DNA from: Epiperipatus broadwayi
Taxonomy: Eukaryota; Onychophora; Udeonychophora; Euonychophora; Peripatidae
DNA: 64,000 nucleotides
NCBI GenBank assembly: GCA_028023455.1
Contig: JAQFVV010000031.1
Location: forward strand, 9,660,093 to 9,724,092
Direction: 5' to 3'
Below, in pieces: positions 45,341 through 56,646 of the stretch. A program made the position numbers and the translations under genes. The notes under the pieces are model-generated. The model saw only the letters and a program-made list of their open reading frames with translations. It did not search any database and had not been told where the DNA came from. Each line of letters begins with the position of its first letter. Within the stretch, counting starts at the first letter, position 1.

Positions 45341-47944
45341 TGAAGCTGTGCATATATATATATATATATATATGCTGGCTTCACCATTCACTGTGGACTA
45401 ACTAAGACCCTAAGTCCAACCACAGTGAATGTATGTTTCTTTTTCAAACTAAATTTATCGTTTTCTCAAATAGTTGCCTAAATTAAAGAAGGAATTGTGT
45501 TAAAGAGAAAAGATTTAATAAAATAAAATATAGAAAGTTAAAATTATATTTGCAACTATTTTTAAAATATATTTGGTAGAATTCGATAAGATAAAAATTT
45601 TCTTAATTAAATAGAATCCATTAAGAAAAGGAATTAATTAATAAAACATTTTTCTGAATTAGATAAAATAATAGATAACAGGAAAAATTTGAAACAACGG
45701 GCATGATTCGCTACTAATTAGCAGATTAAAAACATAATGGAAAAAAGGGTATAAATAAAGAACTTTTCTTTTGTTCTTGGTCTTATGCTTGTGGGTAACC
45801 TGTGCTGAAGGTCAGAGAGAAATCTTAAGAATTTTGTTGGAAGAAATTTTGCTGAAAAATTGGACAATATAGCGAACTCTTGCTTGCTGTACTTACTTCA
45901 AGCTGCACTCTATTCTTTCGGCATATAAATAAAAATCCAGAAATGTGTTGCTCTGCAAAAATGCGGGGGTAATCTCTTTGCCTTCGCTCTCCTGAGCTGT
46001 TCCTGAGGCCGGAGTCATAACCATGTAAGCCAGCCAGAGAACTAAAGTGTCTGCCCTGTATCCATGAATATCTGCCCTCAAAACATGGAAAAACAAATTT
46101 GAAGAACCGAGAAGACCTGCGGGAAACATCAAATGAACTCATCTTGACCCACCCCATCTAGTTACCAGTAACGTTCCCATAAATTAAAAAAAATCTCTTT
46201 GTAATTTGCAAATTCAATCTAGATTTATGTTTTTTTATATATATATGTTTTTTTTAAATCTATGTATTCGAGTCTTGTAAAATGATATTTCATTAATTGC
46301 TTTCTTTTTTTTTAAATATTGTAATGGGTGGTGGGTTATTACATATAATGGCGGCGATAGCTCTTATTAATTTAATTGAAAAATGCTTCGTTTAACTTTC
46401 CGCCATTATACTCCAGTAATTAAGTTATTTATTTTATATAGATATTTATTTAGAAAGAAAAGGAAGCAAATCATAGAAAGTGCAAAACTCTATTTTTAAA
46501 ATCAAGATTTAAATTGCTAAATATTCTATTATAAAACTTTCAAATTTTAATTAGTTTTTTTATATATATATATAAAAGAAAGATCCTTATCAAATGCCTG
46601 TATATTTTAGTCAATGAAGGGTTACAAATTTAAAGTTATATTTTAAAGAGCGTGAAATAAAACGTTCGCATTTATATTTTAGTAATAAGAGAGAGTACAT
46701 TTTGACAATATGTATTAAAAATTATTAAATAGCATTGACTCTGGGGTGTGTTGGTTAAACTTCAACTAAATCAATAAAATATCCGCCCTCTTTGTTTTAG
46801 TGATCTGAATTTTATAAAAGGGAAGTTACTATTTTTCTGCAGATTTTCAGTGATGGTTGAGCTTTCGTAATATATATATGTTTTTGCAGAGGGTTTCTTT
46901 TTTAAATTTAAAGGTCGTTGACCGTATTTATATGATATCGTGCCTCGGGTGATCTACTGGGCCGCTCAGCATATATTACAGTGCTTCTTTTTGCCAAGTT
47001 CGCTTAGGTTAACATACCTACATTTGGATCTTCTTAAAATAAATAAAATGTTCTGGATCTCATGTCGATCTCAGTCCCTTCAATGTATGTAACTGGACAT
47101 AAGCAATAAAACTCCGATCCTGAATCCGGGTCATGCGTTTAGCGAACGGGTTCCATTTTTCTCTCTAACCTAGCTTAGAGACGGAGAGCTATCCAGTCTT
47201 GTGTTAACCTCTTGGTAACTGTTATGTCTAGAGCCTCACAGCCCACTATATGCTATCGCCTTTGTGCATGGTCTTGTATATTTATATTTATTAAGAAATC
47301 TTTCTCAAAATTTCATCGAAATGTTTCAATTATAGCTGGAAATTCCTGCTGGGGGTTACTTTATCATTCTTCTTTAATCATCAGTAGGGCTATGATTCAA
47401 ACCGGTCCAAAGTGTTTAGTTGAGTTTGACCACTTATTTAATTCCATGTTCCCCATCCATAGAGTTAATGAATCATCTCTCTCTCTTGATTTCTTTTATG
47501 TAACACTTCCATTGGCTGGAATATTTTAAAGAAGAAATTATAATGTAAAATTTTGTCTGTTCTTATCATTACGATCAATGGATCTTTCATATATGTCTAT
47601 CCGGTTGCAGTGAAAATAGCCTGCGACACTATTAATAAAGCATTGTATGAATTCTTTTAATGTAAATAATAAAAGTTTCTGTTATCTTTCATTCACTATA
47701 AATAAAACCACTTAGTATTGTTTTCTTTTGTGACATACGTATGTACATCTGATCATTATATATGTAAAAATTCCTTTTCGTGGTCTCTTCTCTCCCTGAC
47801 CACCGGGCATACATTAAGATTAAATTCTAGTGAGGTTTGGGGAGTAAGTCGCTTAGTAGCAATCTAGAAGTAGATGAGGTTCAAACCCTCTCTATCTGCA
47901 TCTCTAAGATAGGTTAAAGCAGCTCTACTTTTCTTACCGTTACA
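45341..47944 (+). repeat. 3' LTR of element A (complete form)
   Basis: 2604 bases, the full-length LTR. TATA box at 45750-45757. A GC-richer block at about 46915-47250, absent from the 5' LTR, contains CGGGTGATCTACTGGGCC and GAATCCGGGTCATGCG; an open frame across its end (47212-47529) has no known domain. The 3' end (about 47830-47900) carries AGTCGCTTAGTAGC and GAGGTTCAAACCC, tRNA-like A- and B-box look-alikes (GGTTCGAACC in the 5' LTR). Confidence 0.85.
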
Positions 47945-49821
47945 ATATATATATATATATTGTAAGTCACTCAATCTACCTTTGATCATGGAGGGTGCCA
48001 CCACATCACTGCATATCTGGAAAATTTGTTTACCATGATCAAAAGTGGTAGGTGATGATGGTTTGCACTGACTAGATTCAGCGAGATAGCAAGAGCTCAT
48101 GAATATTGTTCAGACAATTGAGAAAATAAAAGCACTAAGACAAACATCAGCCAAATTAAGTTCAAATAATTTGAACATTTTATTACAATTCAATAAAAAA
48201 ATTAAATTAAATCTAGCAAACTGAATATGAAAGTTTGACCTAGATTTCTATAAGCTAATTCATCAGAGTGTATATACGAGTTCTGAAATATTAAAACATT
48301 AAATGCCTGAGCAGAAAAAATCATTGTCTCACCTACAATTCAAAAGGAAATTAAAAGTATCTTCCTGCTGGTGATTTATAAAAAAAAAAAAAACAATTCG
48401 TTTCCTGACTCAGAGATATAAAAAAAATATGGTCATGTAGGAAATCAATGAAACAGTGTGAGTGAGCTTTCCCTAGTACATTGAACTAAAGACATCATAT
48501 TGTCTGCAGGACAGTTCATGATGTACCACCTTTAAGAATATTCGTCATTGATTTCACATACAAGACAAGAAAACTTGAAGAATGATTACTATCTTATGTA
48601 ATCTGAAAACAACACAAAATCTTCAACTACAGAAAACTAGAATAACAAATGTGATAAACCACCAGCCAAAAGATTTGTGGTTTGCAAAAAACTCAAACTA
48701 AACATATTTAAAATTAATTCTTGAACACTGAAATAAGGACAGGTAAGCAAACTAAAATTTATGAAGGATTGCCAAAGCATTTAGCAATAGTTAATCAAAT
48801 AAAGGCAGACATATTAAGCATATAAAAATATAATCTCACAATACACTCTCAGAAAACTAAAATGGAGAACAAACATGGAATCTTAAAACTAAAATTCCAA
48901 GACACACTATAAATACCAAGAAAAGCGAACATATAATTATAAGATTAAATAACTAGTAAAACTTTATACAACAGATTTAATTGTTTTTTAGATTGAATGG
49001 AGATTTAACTAAAGATTTTATATACCCTGGAAAAAAATAAAAAATATTTTTACCTAACAGTAAAACAGATTCCATGTTTTTCAAAGAGTATGCATAATTA
49101 TTTTTGAGTTCCTATTTTCAGATGTTTCATTTCTTTACCGTGGCAAATGTAGAGGCATATTTCAGGATCCCTTTTACTGCAGACTTTCATGGCATGACAA
49201 AGAACATATTGGAATCAGGAGTCTGTACTTAGTTAAGTTAGCAAGGAATGTTATAGGTTAGAATATGCATAGCAGTGAATTTTGATATCTTATTAAAGCA
49301 AACTTTAAGAAACAAAATCTTTTATTAACAGCAAATTTTGAAAGGAAATTAAATGTCCAAACTGCCAACACAGCACAAATCTCAGCAGGCTAATAATATA
49401 AAGCAACTAGTGGAATTATAGGAAACTGAATCAATCACTTTGAATAGATTGTTCCAGCCAAGAAGTCTAAATGTCCAAAATTTTGGGGGTTATTTATATC
49501 CTCTTTCTATCTCCCATATACTTTCTTGTTTTTCAGTTATAAGCCTTAACTCAGGATAAATCTTTGTCTCTCACTCAACCTTACTTAAGAATTCTAACTA
49601 GGGATTAACTTATAGAAAAATGACAACACAAAATTAAATCTCTGCTTTTAAAATCAAACTAAAAATGGATTGTAATTAAAATAAAAGAAACAGGAATGCA
49701 ATTAACCTTCCAAAATTAAAATCTTTCTAAAAAAAAACAAAGACTAAAGCTTTTAACTTGGAAGGTTTTTACAATTTGTATGTTTGCTATATCCTATATA
49801 TATATATATATATATATATAT
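47945..49821. other. Spacer between elements A and B
   Basis: (AT)n at 47945-47961 next to LTR A and a longer (AT)n at about 49795-49821 next to LTR B. In between, AT-rich DNA without a recognised gene. A short GC-richer patch at 47970-48090 is discussed under findings. Confidence 0.5.
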
Positions 49822-51567
49822 TGTACCAATATTGATATTGGCACATATAATTTTATCTAAAAAAATTATTAAAATAATCTTTCATAAAAGAAAAACGTAA
49901 AGTTAAATGTTGAAGAGTTTATTACAGTTTGTTTTCAAAAAGAATAAGAATCAAATAGTTTTCTATTGTTAGTTTTTGAAATAAAAGCTGCAATTAATTA
50001 ATCAGAAGGGGAGAGGGGTGTTTTGTTAGAAAAGGTTAAACTAAAGGTTTTATAAAAAGTAAGTAAAGTTTTTCTTAATTAGTATTCGTAAAAATTAATA
50101 ATTAATAGTTTAAAAAATATAAATCTCTTTTCATTCCAGTTTATTAGAATAAATGCGTATATATGTGCGATGGTAAATAAAAATAAATTTAAGCTTGTTA
50201 ATAAGAGTTATAATAAATGCATGTTAAAATCATATTGAAAAACACATGAAAATAAATATTGAAATGAAATGTGTGTGTAATAAATATTATAAATAAATGA
50301 AAGTTAAAGAACATTATCATTAATTATTAATATAAAACAACACTTCTGCTTGGCTATTACTAATTAAACAATCTTCCAAAACACATTGTCAAAGGATTAT
50401 CAATGACAACAGATATTGCCAGAGGATATCGAAAAGAAAAACACTTCGCAGGTATAAATAGTAAAATTTTATCGGATAATCAGTTCAGTTCAGAAATTAA
50501 TTGAGTCAGTTAAGTCAAGAGAAGACAATCAGTTGAGTTAATTGTATCCAGAAACAAAATGCAGTGCTGAGCAGTTTTGGGGAAATTCACGCCTCTCCAC
50601 AGCCTGATGTCTGATGAAAACAGCAAGATCTGCCCGTGAAATAATGTCAGCATAACATCTTAGAAAATCTCCGTCAGTATCTAATTGTCTCCAATAATAA
50701 TGATCATGAATAATAAGGAAACTCATCAAGGAAATGTCCCAGCCAGCTGAAAGAAGCAACAAACAAGAAGAAAACAAAGTTCTAAATCTACATTCAAAAT
50801 CCTAGGTAAAACATTTGCTTATTTTCGTTTATACTGTAATAGCCATTGCATTGCATTAATTCATGCGAATCCTCCAAGAGTCTAATTATATGAACTCTAT
50901 ATCATACATAAAATGAACTATTGATATGTGTGTTTAAGTTTCAAATGCTATGTAATACTTTATTATTATATATGTGAGTGTATGAGTTAATATGTGCGTG
51001 ATCATTATATCAGTGTTATTAGTTAAATTAGATAAATACCAGTGTTCTATTATTAAAATCTACAAGAATATTTAAACTAGTTTAGAAATGTTAATTTAAA
51101 ATATGTGTGTGTTTTATTGGAATTATAAAATGTTTAAAATTAGTAAATGTTAATTAATAAATTGTCTTTAAAATTAAACTTTATTTGTCGGTCAATTCTT
51201 TTTATAAATTCCTTTTACAATTCTTTTATCAATTCTTTTAACCACTAATTATGTATAATCTATTAGTGATTACAAACATCTGAACTAGTCATGGATATTT
51301 AGGCATTGAGTTAGTGGCCATTGCTCAAAGTGCGTTATTTATTCATTCTTGGATAATTAACTGGCACCCGTGTTTATACACAAAGAAAAAAAAGTGCTTT
51401 GAATGTGGTGTTGAACTCAACAGTTGAGAAGAAGTTATGTCCTGGAAATGTAACGCTAGTTATATATATATTTTATAGCTATCGTTTGGACATACATACT
51501 CTCCAAGTATGTTCTTCTCTGCCTAAGAGACCAGTGTTTTGAAATACACATATTTGAACCCGGTACA
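49822..51567 (+). repeat. 5' LTR of element B
   Basis: 1746 bases. TATA box at 50453-50460, initiator-like ATCAGTTCAG at about 50478, a GC-richer leader to about 50805, then CCTAG|GTAAAAC, a strong splice-donor match kept in all three LTR copies. AT-rich sequence then runs to the 3' end. The antisense frame 50538-50777 overlaps the leader and is probably accidental, although it stays open in three copies. Confidence 0.88.
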
Positions 51568-51569
51568 AA

Positions 51570-51590
51570 TGGCTATACCCAACTTGGGGC
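51570..51590 (+). promoter_or_regulatory. Primer-binding site of element B
   Basis: TGGCTATACCCAACTTGGGG begins two bases after the LTR CA. It has the TGG start and a CCCAAC-TTGGGGC core like tRNA-Lys-type primer sites of other retroelements, with a few extra bases. The exact tRNA cannot be named without the host tRNA set. Confidence 0.6.
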
Positions 51591-52034
51591 TGGACCTAAG
51601 AAACAATAGTAATTAAATACTTTGTTTCTTGTTTGAAAATTTTTTATACAAAAGCTAAATTACGTATGTAAAAGTGTTTTAATTTTAAAAAAAAAGAATT
51701 GACCGAAAACTTTTTTTCTTTAAATGAAAAGAGATTTTAATATTTATGTTATCTAAAATAAATCATTATGTTAAATCAGAGACAGTTGGATGTTGGGCAG
51801 AGTTAAGGCATTAGAACGGGTAGAGAAAAGGACAAAAAGGGGTGGAGTCAGCGTATATTTCCATATTAGTAAAAAAAATAAACAATAATGATATTTGATT
51901 TGTTAATGCAAAAGATAATTTTAAAAAAATAAAAAGTAATAGCATAACTATGAATAAAGAAATGGAGCCAGAAGAAAGCCCAATATATTTTTAAAATCCA
52001 CAGTTAGTGGAGAAACAGAGAAGAAATATCTGAG

Positions 52035-52520
52035 ATGCAGATGATGATGAAAATGATGAAAGAATTCAAACAAAGTCAGCAAAACCTCAAAGAAGAATTG
52101 TGTCAGAAATTTGAACAAAGCCAGTTAGAACTCAAAGCAGAATTGAAGGAAGAAATTAGACAGGTTAAAGGAGAAATTAAGGAACTCAGAGCAGAAGTAA
52201 GAGACATAAGATGTGAGATAACAGGAAAGGTAGAGGAAAATCAAGAGATCGTACAAGTAGATTTTGTCAAAGAAAATAAGGAAGTTGAGGTGATAAAAGA
52301 GATAAAAATTGAATTAGAATCAGATAGCATTGAAACAGATAAAGTAGAAACGTATGTAGATCAAAAGGCAAAAGATAGCATTAAGCATAGTAGCTTGGAA
52401 ATAAAATTAATCAAGATAGAAAATAAAAATAAAAAGGTTAAATTAAACGTTCGTATTCATTTTAGATGGAGACTTAAAACAAAAAGAAAGCATAGAAAAA
52501 ATATTCTAATATTGAAGTAA
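52035..52520 (+). CDS. Element B gag-like coiled-coil protein
   Basis: 161 codons. Residues 1-75 are an almost unbroken charged heptad pattern (MKEFKQSQQNLKEELCQKFE, LKAELKEEIRQVKGEIKELR), predicted to form a long coiled coil, as at the N-terminus of gag in several invertebrate Ty3-like elements. The middle is acidic (VKENKEVEVIKEIKIELE) and the end strongly basic (RWRLKTKRKHRKN). No capsid homology, zinc knuckle or protease follows, and beyond 52520 the frame decays. In-frame sequence upstream of the ATG is partly open, so an earlier start may have been lost. The protein may assemble with a partner gag. Confidence 0.6.
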   Translation: MQMMMKMMKEFKQSQQNLKEELCQKFEQSQLELKAELKEEIRQVKGEIKELRAEVRDIRCEITGKVEENQEIVQVDFVKENKEVEVIKEIKIELESDSIETDKVETYVDQKAKDSIKHSSLEIKLIKIENKNKKVKLNVRIHFRWRLKTKRKHRKNILILK

Positions 52521-54122
52521 AACGGAGTTGTGCTAGGTATCAAGGTTTTCTAATTTACAAAGTTGAAAATAGAACAGAAAGAGAAAGAGATAAAGTAATA
52601 AATTATAAAAGTGGGATAGATAAGAGAGGAAAGTTAGTTTATATTATAGAATTAGTAGAAAGAAAGAAGGAACCTCCTGATAAAATTTAAAAGTTAGTTA
52701 AGGGTCGGAATATTAAAGTAAATGAGAACAAAAAGGACCAGAAATGGACAATGAGCACAAATATGATTATTCTAATATAAATAAATCTGAGAAGTGTAAA
52801 TCTGAAACTTCTATTTAAAACTAAGATAATAAATTTAAAAATAACTGAATAATAATAAGTTAAATGTTTGAAAGTAATAATAATAATGGAGGCTTCGTAA
52901 AGTAAAAGATTTTTTTTTCTCTACGCACATATTAATTAAGAAAATGCTCATAAATAAACAGTTCAAATAAATAAAAAATAAATAAAATCAAGTTAAATAA
53001 ATGGGTCAAATTAATGATGTAAAAGTAAAGTTGTAGGTTTAAATAAATGAAAAGATAACGGAATTTCTAGAATAAAAATTAAGTTAGTCAAATAAATATT
53101 TGTATAATAATGAATCGCAATAAAGTAAAACAGTTTTTTTTTTCTGAGTACACGCATGTTAAATAAAAGTTTTGAATATATGCAGGTTAATAAAAAGAAA
53201 TAAATAAATGGTTTAAAGTAATCAAGTCCAATAAAATCTTTGTATAATAATAAAGAGCAGTAAAATAAAATAGTTTTCTGAATACATGCACCGTTAATAT
53301 ATAAGTTAAAGTAATGGGTTAAAAGTAATATCGTAATATAAATAAATATGTAAATTGATGTCCATGATAGTTTAGAATAGTATTGTAAGATTAAATAAAT
53401 ATGTAAAATAATGTTCGTAATTGTTTAAAGATAATATTATAAGAGAAATGTAAATAAATATTTAAATAATGTTCGTAAGGGTTATAAATAATAATGTAAT
53501 ATAAATAAATATGTTAAAGTAATGTTCATGTGTATTTAAAAATAACATTGAAAGGTTAATATAAATATAAAGTCAATCTAAGTTGTATTAAGAGTGTATA
53601 AGGGTTGAAATTAAGGGAAAAGGGTAGTATAGAAATAAGTTTAGATAAGGATAAGTTTAAAGCTGTCGACTGGATAAAATTTAGTACCTGTAACAGATTA
53701 GCTGGGATCATTCCTTTTTTAAAATGTGCACTGGCAACAATCAGAGTAAGTTGTGAATATCTTTTCAGGAGAGCATATCTCATACCTTATTTTCCAAAGC
53801 GTAAGTTGGAAATGGACAGTTGAAATTCCTGCCATTCGCAGCGACCTTTTCTTAGTCAATGTCCGATCAAGAGAATCAGCAGCCAAAGCTTCGTTTATAA
53901 AAGATCCCTGTGCCACAAAATTAGTTTGTCCTCATGGTCACTATCCAGGACTCAGAACATTGTAAACAATGTTGCCAGCATAGAAAGAAGAAAAGAATCA
54001 TTGGAGATTGCCCTTGGGATGTAAAGTAAAAGATATCAAAAAAGCAAACTTAGAAAAAATAATAAATTAAAATTTAATGTTGTCATAGATAAAATGGTCA
54101 AAAATAGACGCATTTTTCTCTC
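52521..54122 (+). other. Element B internal decayed region
   Basis: The left two thirds is AT-rich, with tandem-like reiteration of an AATAAATAxGTxAA phrase every 60-70 bases (about 52980-53560). At 53605-53990 a GC-richer block holds overlapping frames (GAVDWIKF-like and KTRNRLAGIIPF-like words, then ATKLVCPHGHYPGLRTL) with no recognisable domain. It is followed by the polypurine tract. Confidence 0.5.
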
Positions 54123-54135
54123 AAAGGGAGGGTGA

Positions 54136-55898
54136 TGTAATATACCAATATTGATACTGGCACATATAATTTTATCTAAAAAAAATTATTAAAATAATCT
54201 TTCATAAAAAAAAAATGTAAAGTTAAGTGTTGAAGAGTTTATTACAGTTTGTTTTCGAAAAGAATAAGAATCAAATAGTTTTCTATCATTAGTTTTTGAA
54301 ATAAAAGCTGCAATTAATTAATCAGAAGGGGAGAGGGTTTCATTAGAAAAGGTTAAACTAAAGGTTTTATAAAAAGTAAGTAAAGTTTTTTTTAATTAGT
54401 ATTCGTAAAAATTAATAATTTAAAGTTTAAAAAATATAAATCTCTTTTCATTCCAGATTATTAGAATAAATGTGTATATATGTACAATGGTAAATAAAAA
54501 TAAATGTAAGCTTGTTAATAAGAGATATAATAAATGCGTGTTAAAATCATATTGAAAAACACATGAAAATAAATATTGAAATTAAATGTATGCATAATAA
54601 ATATTATAAATAAATGAAAGTTAAAGAAGATTATCATTAAAAAACATGGCAATGGCTATTAATTAATTATTAATATAAAACAACACTTCTGCATGTCTAT
54701 TACTAATTAAACAATCTTCCAAAACACATTGTCAAAGGATTATCAAGAGATATTGCCGGAGGATATCGAAAAGAAAAACACTTTGCAGGTATAACTAGTA
54801 AAATTTTATCGGATAATTAATTGAGTTCAGAAATTAATTGACTCAGTTAAGTCAAGAGAAGACCATCAGTTGAGTTAATTGTATCCAGAAACAAAATGCG
54901 GTGCTGAGCAGTTTTGGGAAATTCACGCCTCTCCACAGCCTGATGTCCGATGAAAACAGCAAGATCTGCCCATGAGATAATGTCAGCATAACATCTTAGA
55001 AAATCTCCATCAGTATCTAATTGTCTCCAATAGTAATGATCATGAATAATAAGAAAACTCATCAAGGAAATGTCCCAGCTGGCTGGAAGAAGCAACAAAC
55101 AAGAAGAAAACAAAGTTCTAAATCTACATTCAAAATTCTAGGTAAAACATTTGCTTATTTTCGTTTATACTGTAATAGCCATTGCATTGCATTAATTCAT
55201 GTAAATCCTCCAAGAGACTAATTATATTAACTCTATATCATACATAAAATGAACTATTGATATGTGTGTTTAAGTTTCAAATGCTATGTAATACTTTATT
55301 ATTATATATGTGAGTGTATGAGTTAATATGTGCGTGATCATTATATCAGTGTTATTATTTAAATTAGATAAATACCAGTGTTCTATTATTAAAATCTACA
55401 AGAATATTTAAACTAGTTTAGAAATGTTAATTTAAAAATATGCATGTGTTTTATTGGAATTATAAAATGTTTAAAATTAGTAAATGTTAGTTAATAAATT
55501 GTCTTTAAAATTAAACTTTATTTTTTAAATTCTTTTTATAAATTCCTTTTACAATTCTTTTATCAATTCTTTTAATCACTAATTATGTATAATCTATTAG
55601 TGATTACAAAAATCTGAGCTAGTCATGGATATTTAGGCATTGAGTTAGTGGCCATTGCTCAAAGTGCGTTATTTATTCACTCTTGGATAATTAACTGGCG
55701 CCCGTATTTATACACAAACAAAAAAAAGTGCTTTGAACATGGTGTTGAACTCAACAGTCGAGAAGAAGTTATGCCCTGGAAATGTAACGCTAGTTATATA
55801 TATATTTTATAGCTATCGTTTGGACATACATACTCTCCGAGTGTGTTCTCTTCCTAAGAGCCCGGTGTTTCGAAATACACATATTCGAACCTGGTACA
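54136..55898 (+). repeat. 3' LTR of element B
   Basis: 1763 bases. Begins TGTAATATACC (a small insertion relative to TGTACC) and ends GGTACA. The TATA box is altered to TATAACTA at about 54790, while the splice-donor-like TAG|GTAAAA persists at 55141. Differences from the 5' LTR are a few per hundred bases by eye, so insertion was not very recent. Confidence 0.88.
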
Positions 55899-55929
55899 AT
55901 ATATATATATATATATATAATAAATATAA

Positions 55930-56405
55930 CAGTAATAAACTATTATAAAGTCTTTAAATCCACAGAAGTGCTTTCAGTTAATTTCAACCTGCCTCAACTG
56001 CCATAAAATTCAAAAAACAAAACAAAAGCAAATATCATCAATTCAAATCCCATGAATTCCATATTTTAATGTTAGCAGCTTGTCTATTTATTAAATGCAT
56101 TTTATTCCTATTTATAAAAATTACCTCCTTAATTTTTCTTTTATTATGGTTTCGCTTTTCATGAAAATTTTTCACACTTTCAATATCAAATGTAAATTTA
56201 TATTTATATGCTTTTTCATGGTCAAAAAAAACTGAAGAAGTCATGAAAACACCATTATTCTTACTTTTTACAGCTTATATAACACTTCATACTCCTTTAA
56301 TTTTTTTTGCTTTGTTTTTAATTTAATGACAGTTGAGGCAAGTTTAAGAAATTAACAGAAAGTCCTCCTGTGGATTTAAAGATTTTATAATAATTTATTA
56401 TCTTT
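55930..56405 (-). mobile_element. PLE fragment bounded by inverted repeats
   Basis: About 90 bases at 55935-56025 (CTTTAAATCCACAG, TTAATTTCAA, TGCCTCAACTG) reappear inverted at 56310-56402 (CAGTTGAGGCA, CTGTGGATTTAAAG). Between them the minus strand encodes a PLE-type GIY-YIG C-terminus. The layout matches the inverted 3'-end arrangement of the PLE loci at 20.4 kb and 63.5 kb, but the sequence family is different. It lies directly beyond the (AT)n tract that flanks LTR B. Confidence 0.55.
56041..56244 (-). pseudogene. GIY-YIG C-terminal remnant (PLE)
   Basis: 68 codons: FTFDIESVKNFHEKRNHNKR and KIKEVIFINRNKMHLINRQA. This matches the PLE pattern of a hydrophobic-Asp strand, then K-R-x-I-K-E-A-x-x-I...N-x-x-x-L-I-N-R that closes the GIY-YIG nuclease. 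The N-terminal GIY-YIG part is absent. The ATG at 56244 is incidental. Identification rests on pattern only. Confidence 0.5.
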
Positions 56406-56445
56406 ATATTTATTATTTTTATTATTATTACAATTTTGTTCTACT

Positions 56446-56520
56446 TAATGGACATTATATATATATATATATATATAATGTCCATTAATTACTATATATA
56501 TATATATATATATATATAAT
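56446..56520. repeat. AT microsatellites inside a perfect palindrome
   Basis: TAATGGACATT-(AT)n-AATGTCCATTA forms a perfect hairpin with the microsatellite as loop and upper stem. A second (AT)n follows at 56494-56517. Confidence 0.8.
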
Positions 56521-56605
56521 GAGTGTGCTAATAGCTCTAGCCAAGCTTTATCAATAAATTCCACAAGAGAAAGCATTTAAATTTTTTTATCTAGAAACGT
56601 CTCCA

Positions 56606-56646
56606 TTCCCAAACCAGTTTCAAGCTAATAGCTTTCCTCAGTGAAA
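56606..56646 (-). ncRNA. Hammerhead ribozyme candidate 2
   Basis: On the minus strand: TTTCA, CTGAGGA (56641-56635), AAGCT-ATT-AGCTT (a perfect 5-bp stem II, 56634-56622), GAAA, a CTGG loop closing a two-base-pair stem III (AC with GT), T as the cleavage-site base, then TGGGAA. Stem I is five pairs (two of them G-U). CTGAGGA fits CUGANGA. Every conserved core position is present, and a minimal stem III is what hammerheads of Penelope-like elements have. Because stem I is short and wobble-rich, activity is uncertain. Confidence 0.55.

Larger units (their letters stand above)
40553..47944 (+). mobile_element. LTR element A (gag-protease, no pol)
   Basis: Two long direct repeats (40553-42395 and 45341-47944) flank a 2.9 kb internal region. 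Both start TGAAGCTGTGCA and end (A/G)TTACA, giving TG...CA termini, and both outer edges abut (AT)n. A primer-binding-like TGGCATCCCAAGTGTGGCC lies at 42414, 18 bases inside. The internal region encodes a gag domain and a retropepsin but no recognisable reverse transcriptase, RNase H or integrase. The coding style fits Ty3/gypsy-type elements. It should move only with enzymes supplied in trans. No clear polypurine tract precedes the 3' LTR. Confidence 0.85.
49822..55898 (+). mobile_element. LTR element B (coiled-coil gag, no pol)
   Basis: LTRs at 49822-51567 and 54136-55898 are colinear over 1.75 kb. The 5' LTR begins TGTACC and ends GGTACA (6-bp inverted termini). A primer-binding site starts two bases inside (51570). 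A polypurine tract (AAAGGGAGGGTGA, about 54123-54135) directly precedes the 3' LTR. Both outer edges abut (AT)n, so the target duplication cannot be read. The internal region is 2.57 kb, with one convincing frame (52035-52520) and no reverse transcriptase, integrase or protease motif. It is a non-autonomous LTR retrotransposon whose solo LTR lies at 23105-24789. Confidence 0.9.

Noticed and set aside
40935-46157. Antisense ORFs in LTR A (40935-41300, 45825-46157, 45893-46132)
   Set aside because: They are opposite to the LTR transcript in its GC-rich leader, where stop codons are rarer, and the two LTR copies differ by frameshifts. No domain.
48235-48275. Another hammerhead-like string on the minus strand (CTGATGA...GAAA...GGTC)
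   Set aside because: The bases between the boxes cannot form stem II and stem I does not pair beyond one base, so it does not meet the standard used for the other candidates.
23803-55113. Antisense ORF kept in all three element B LTR copies (23803-24039, 50538-50777, 54847-55113)
   Set aside because: Open in each copy but with different starts and ends; it overlaps the leader on the opposite strand and has no recognisable domain. Copy similarity explains the conservation.
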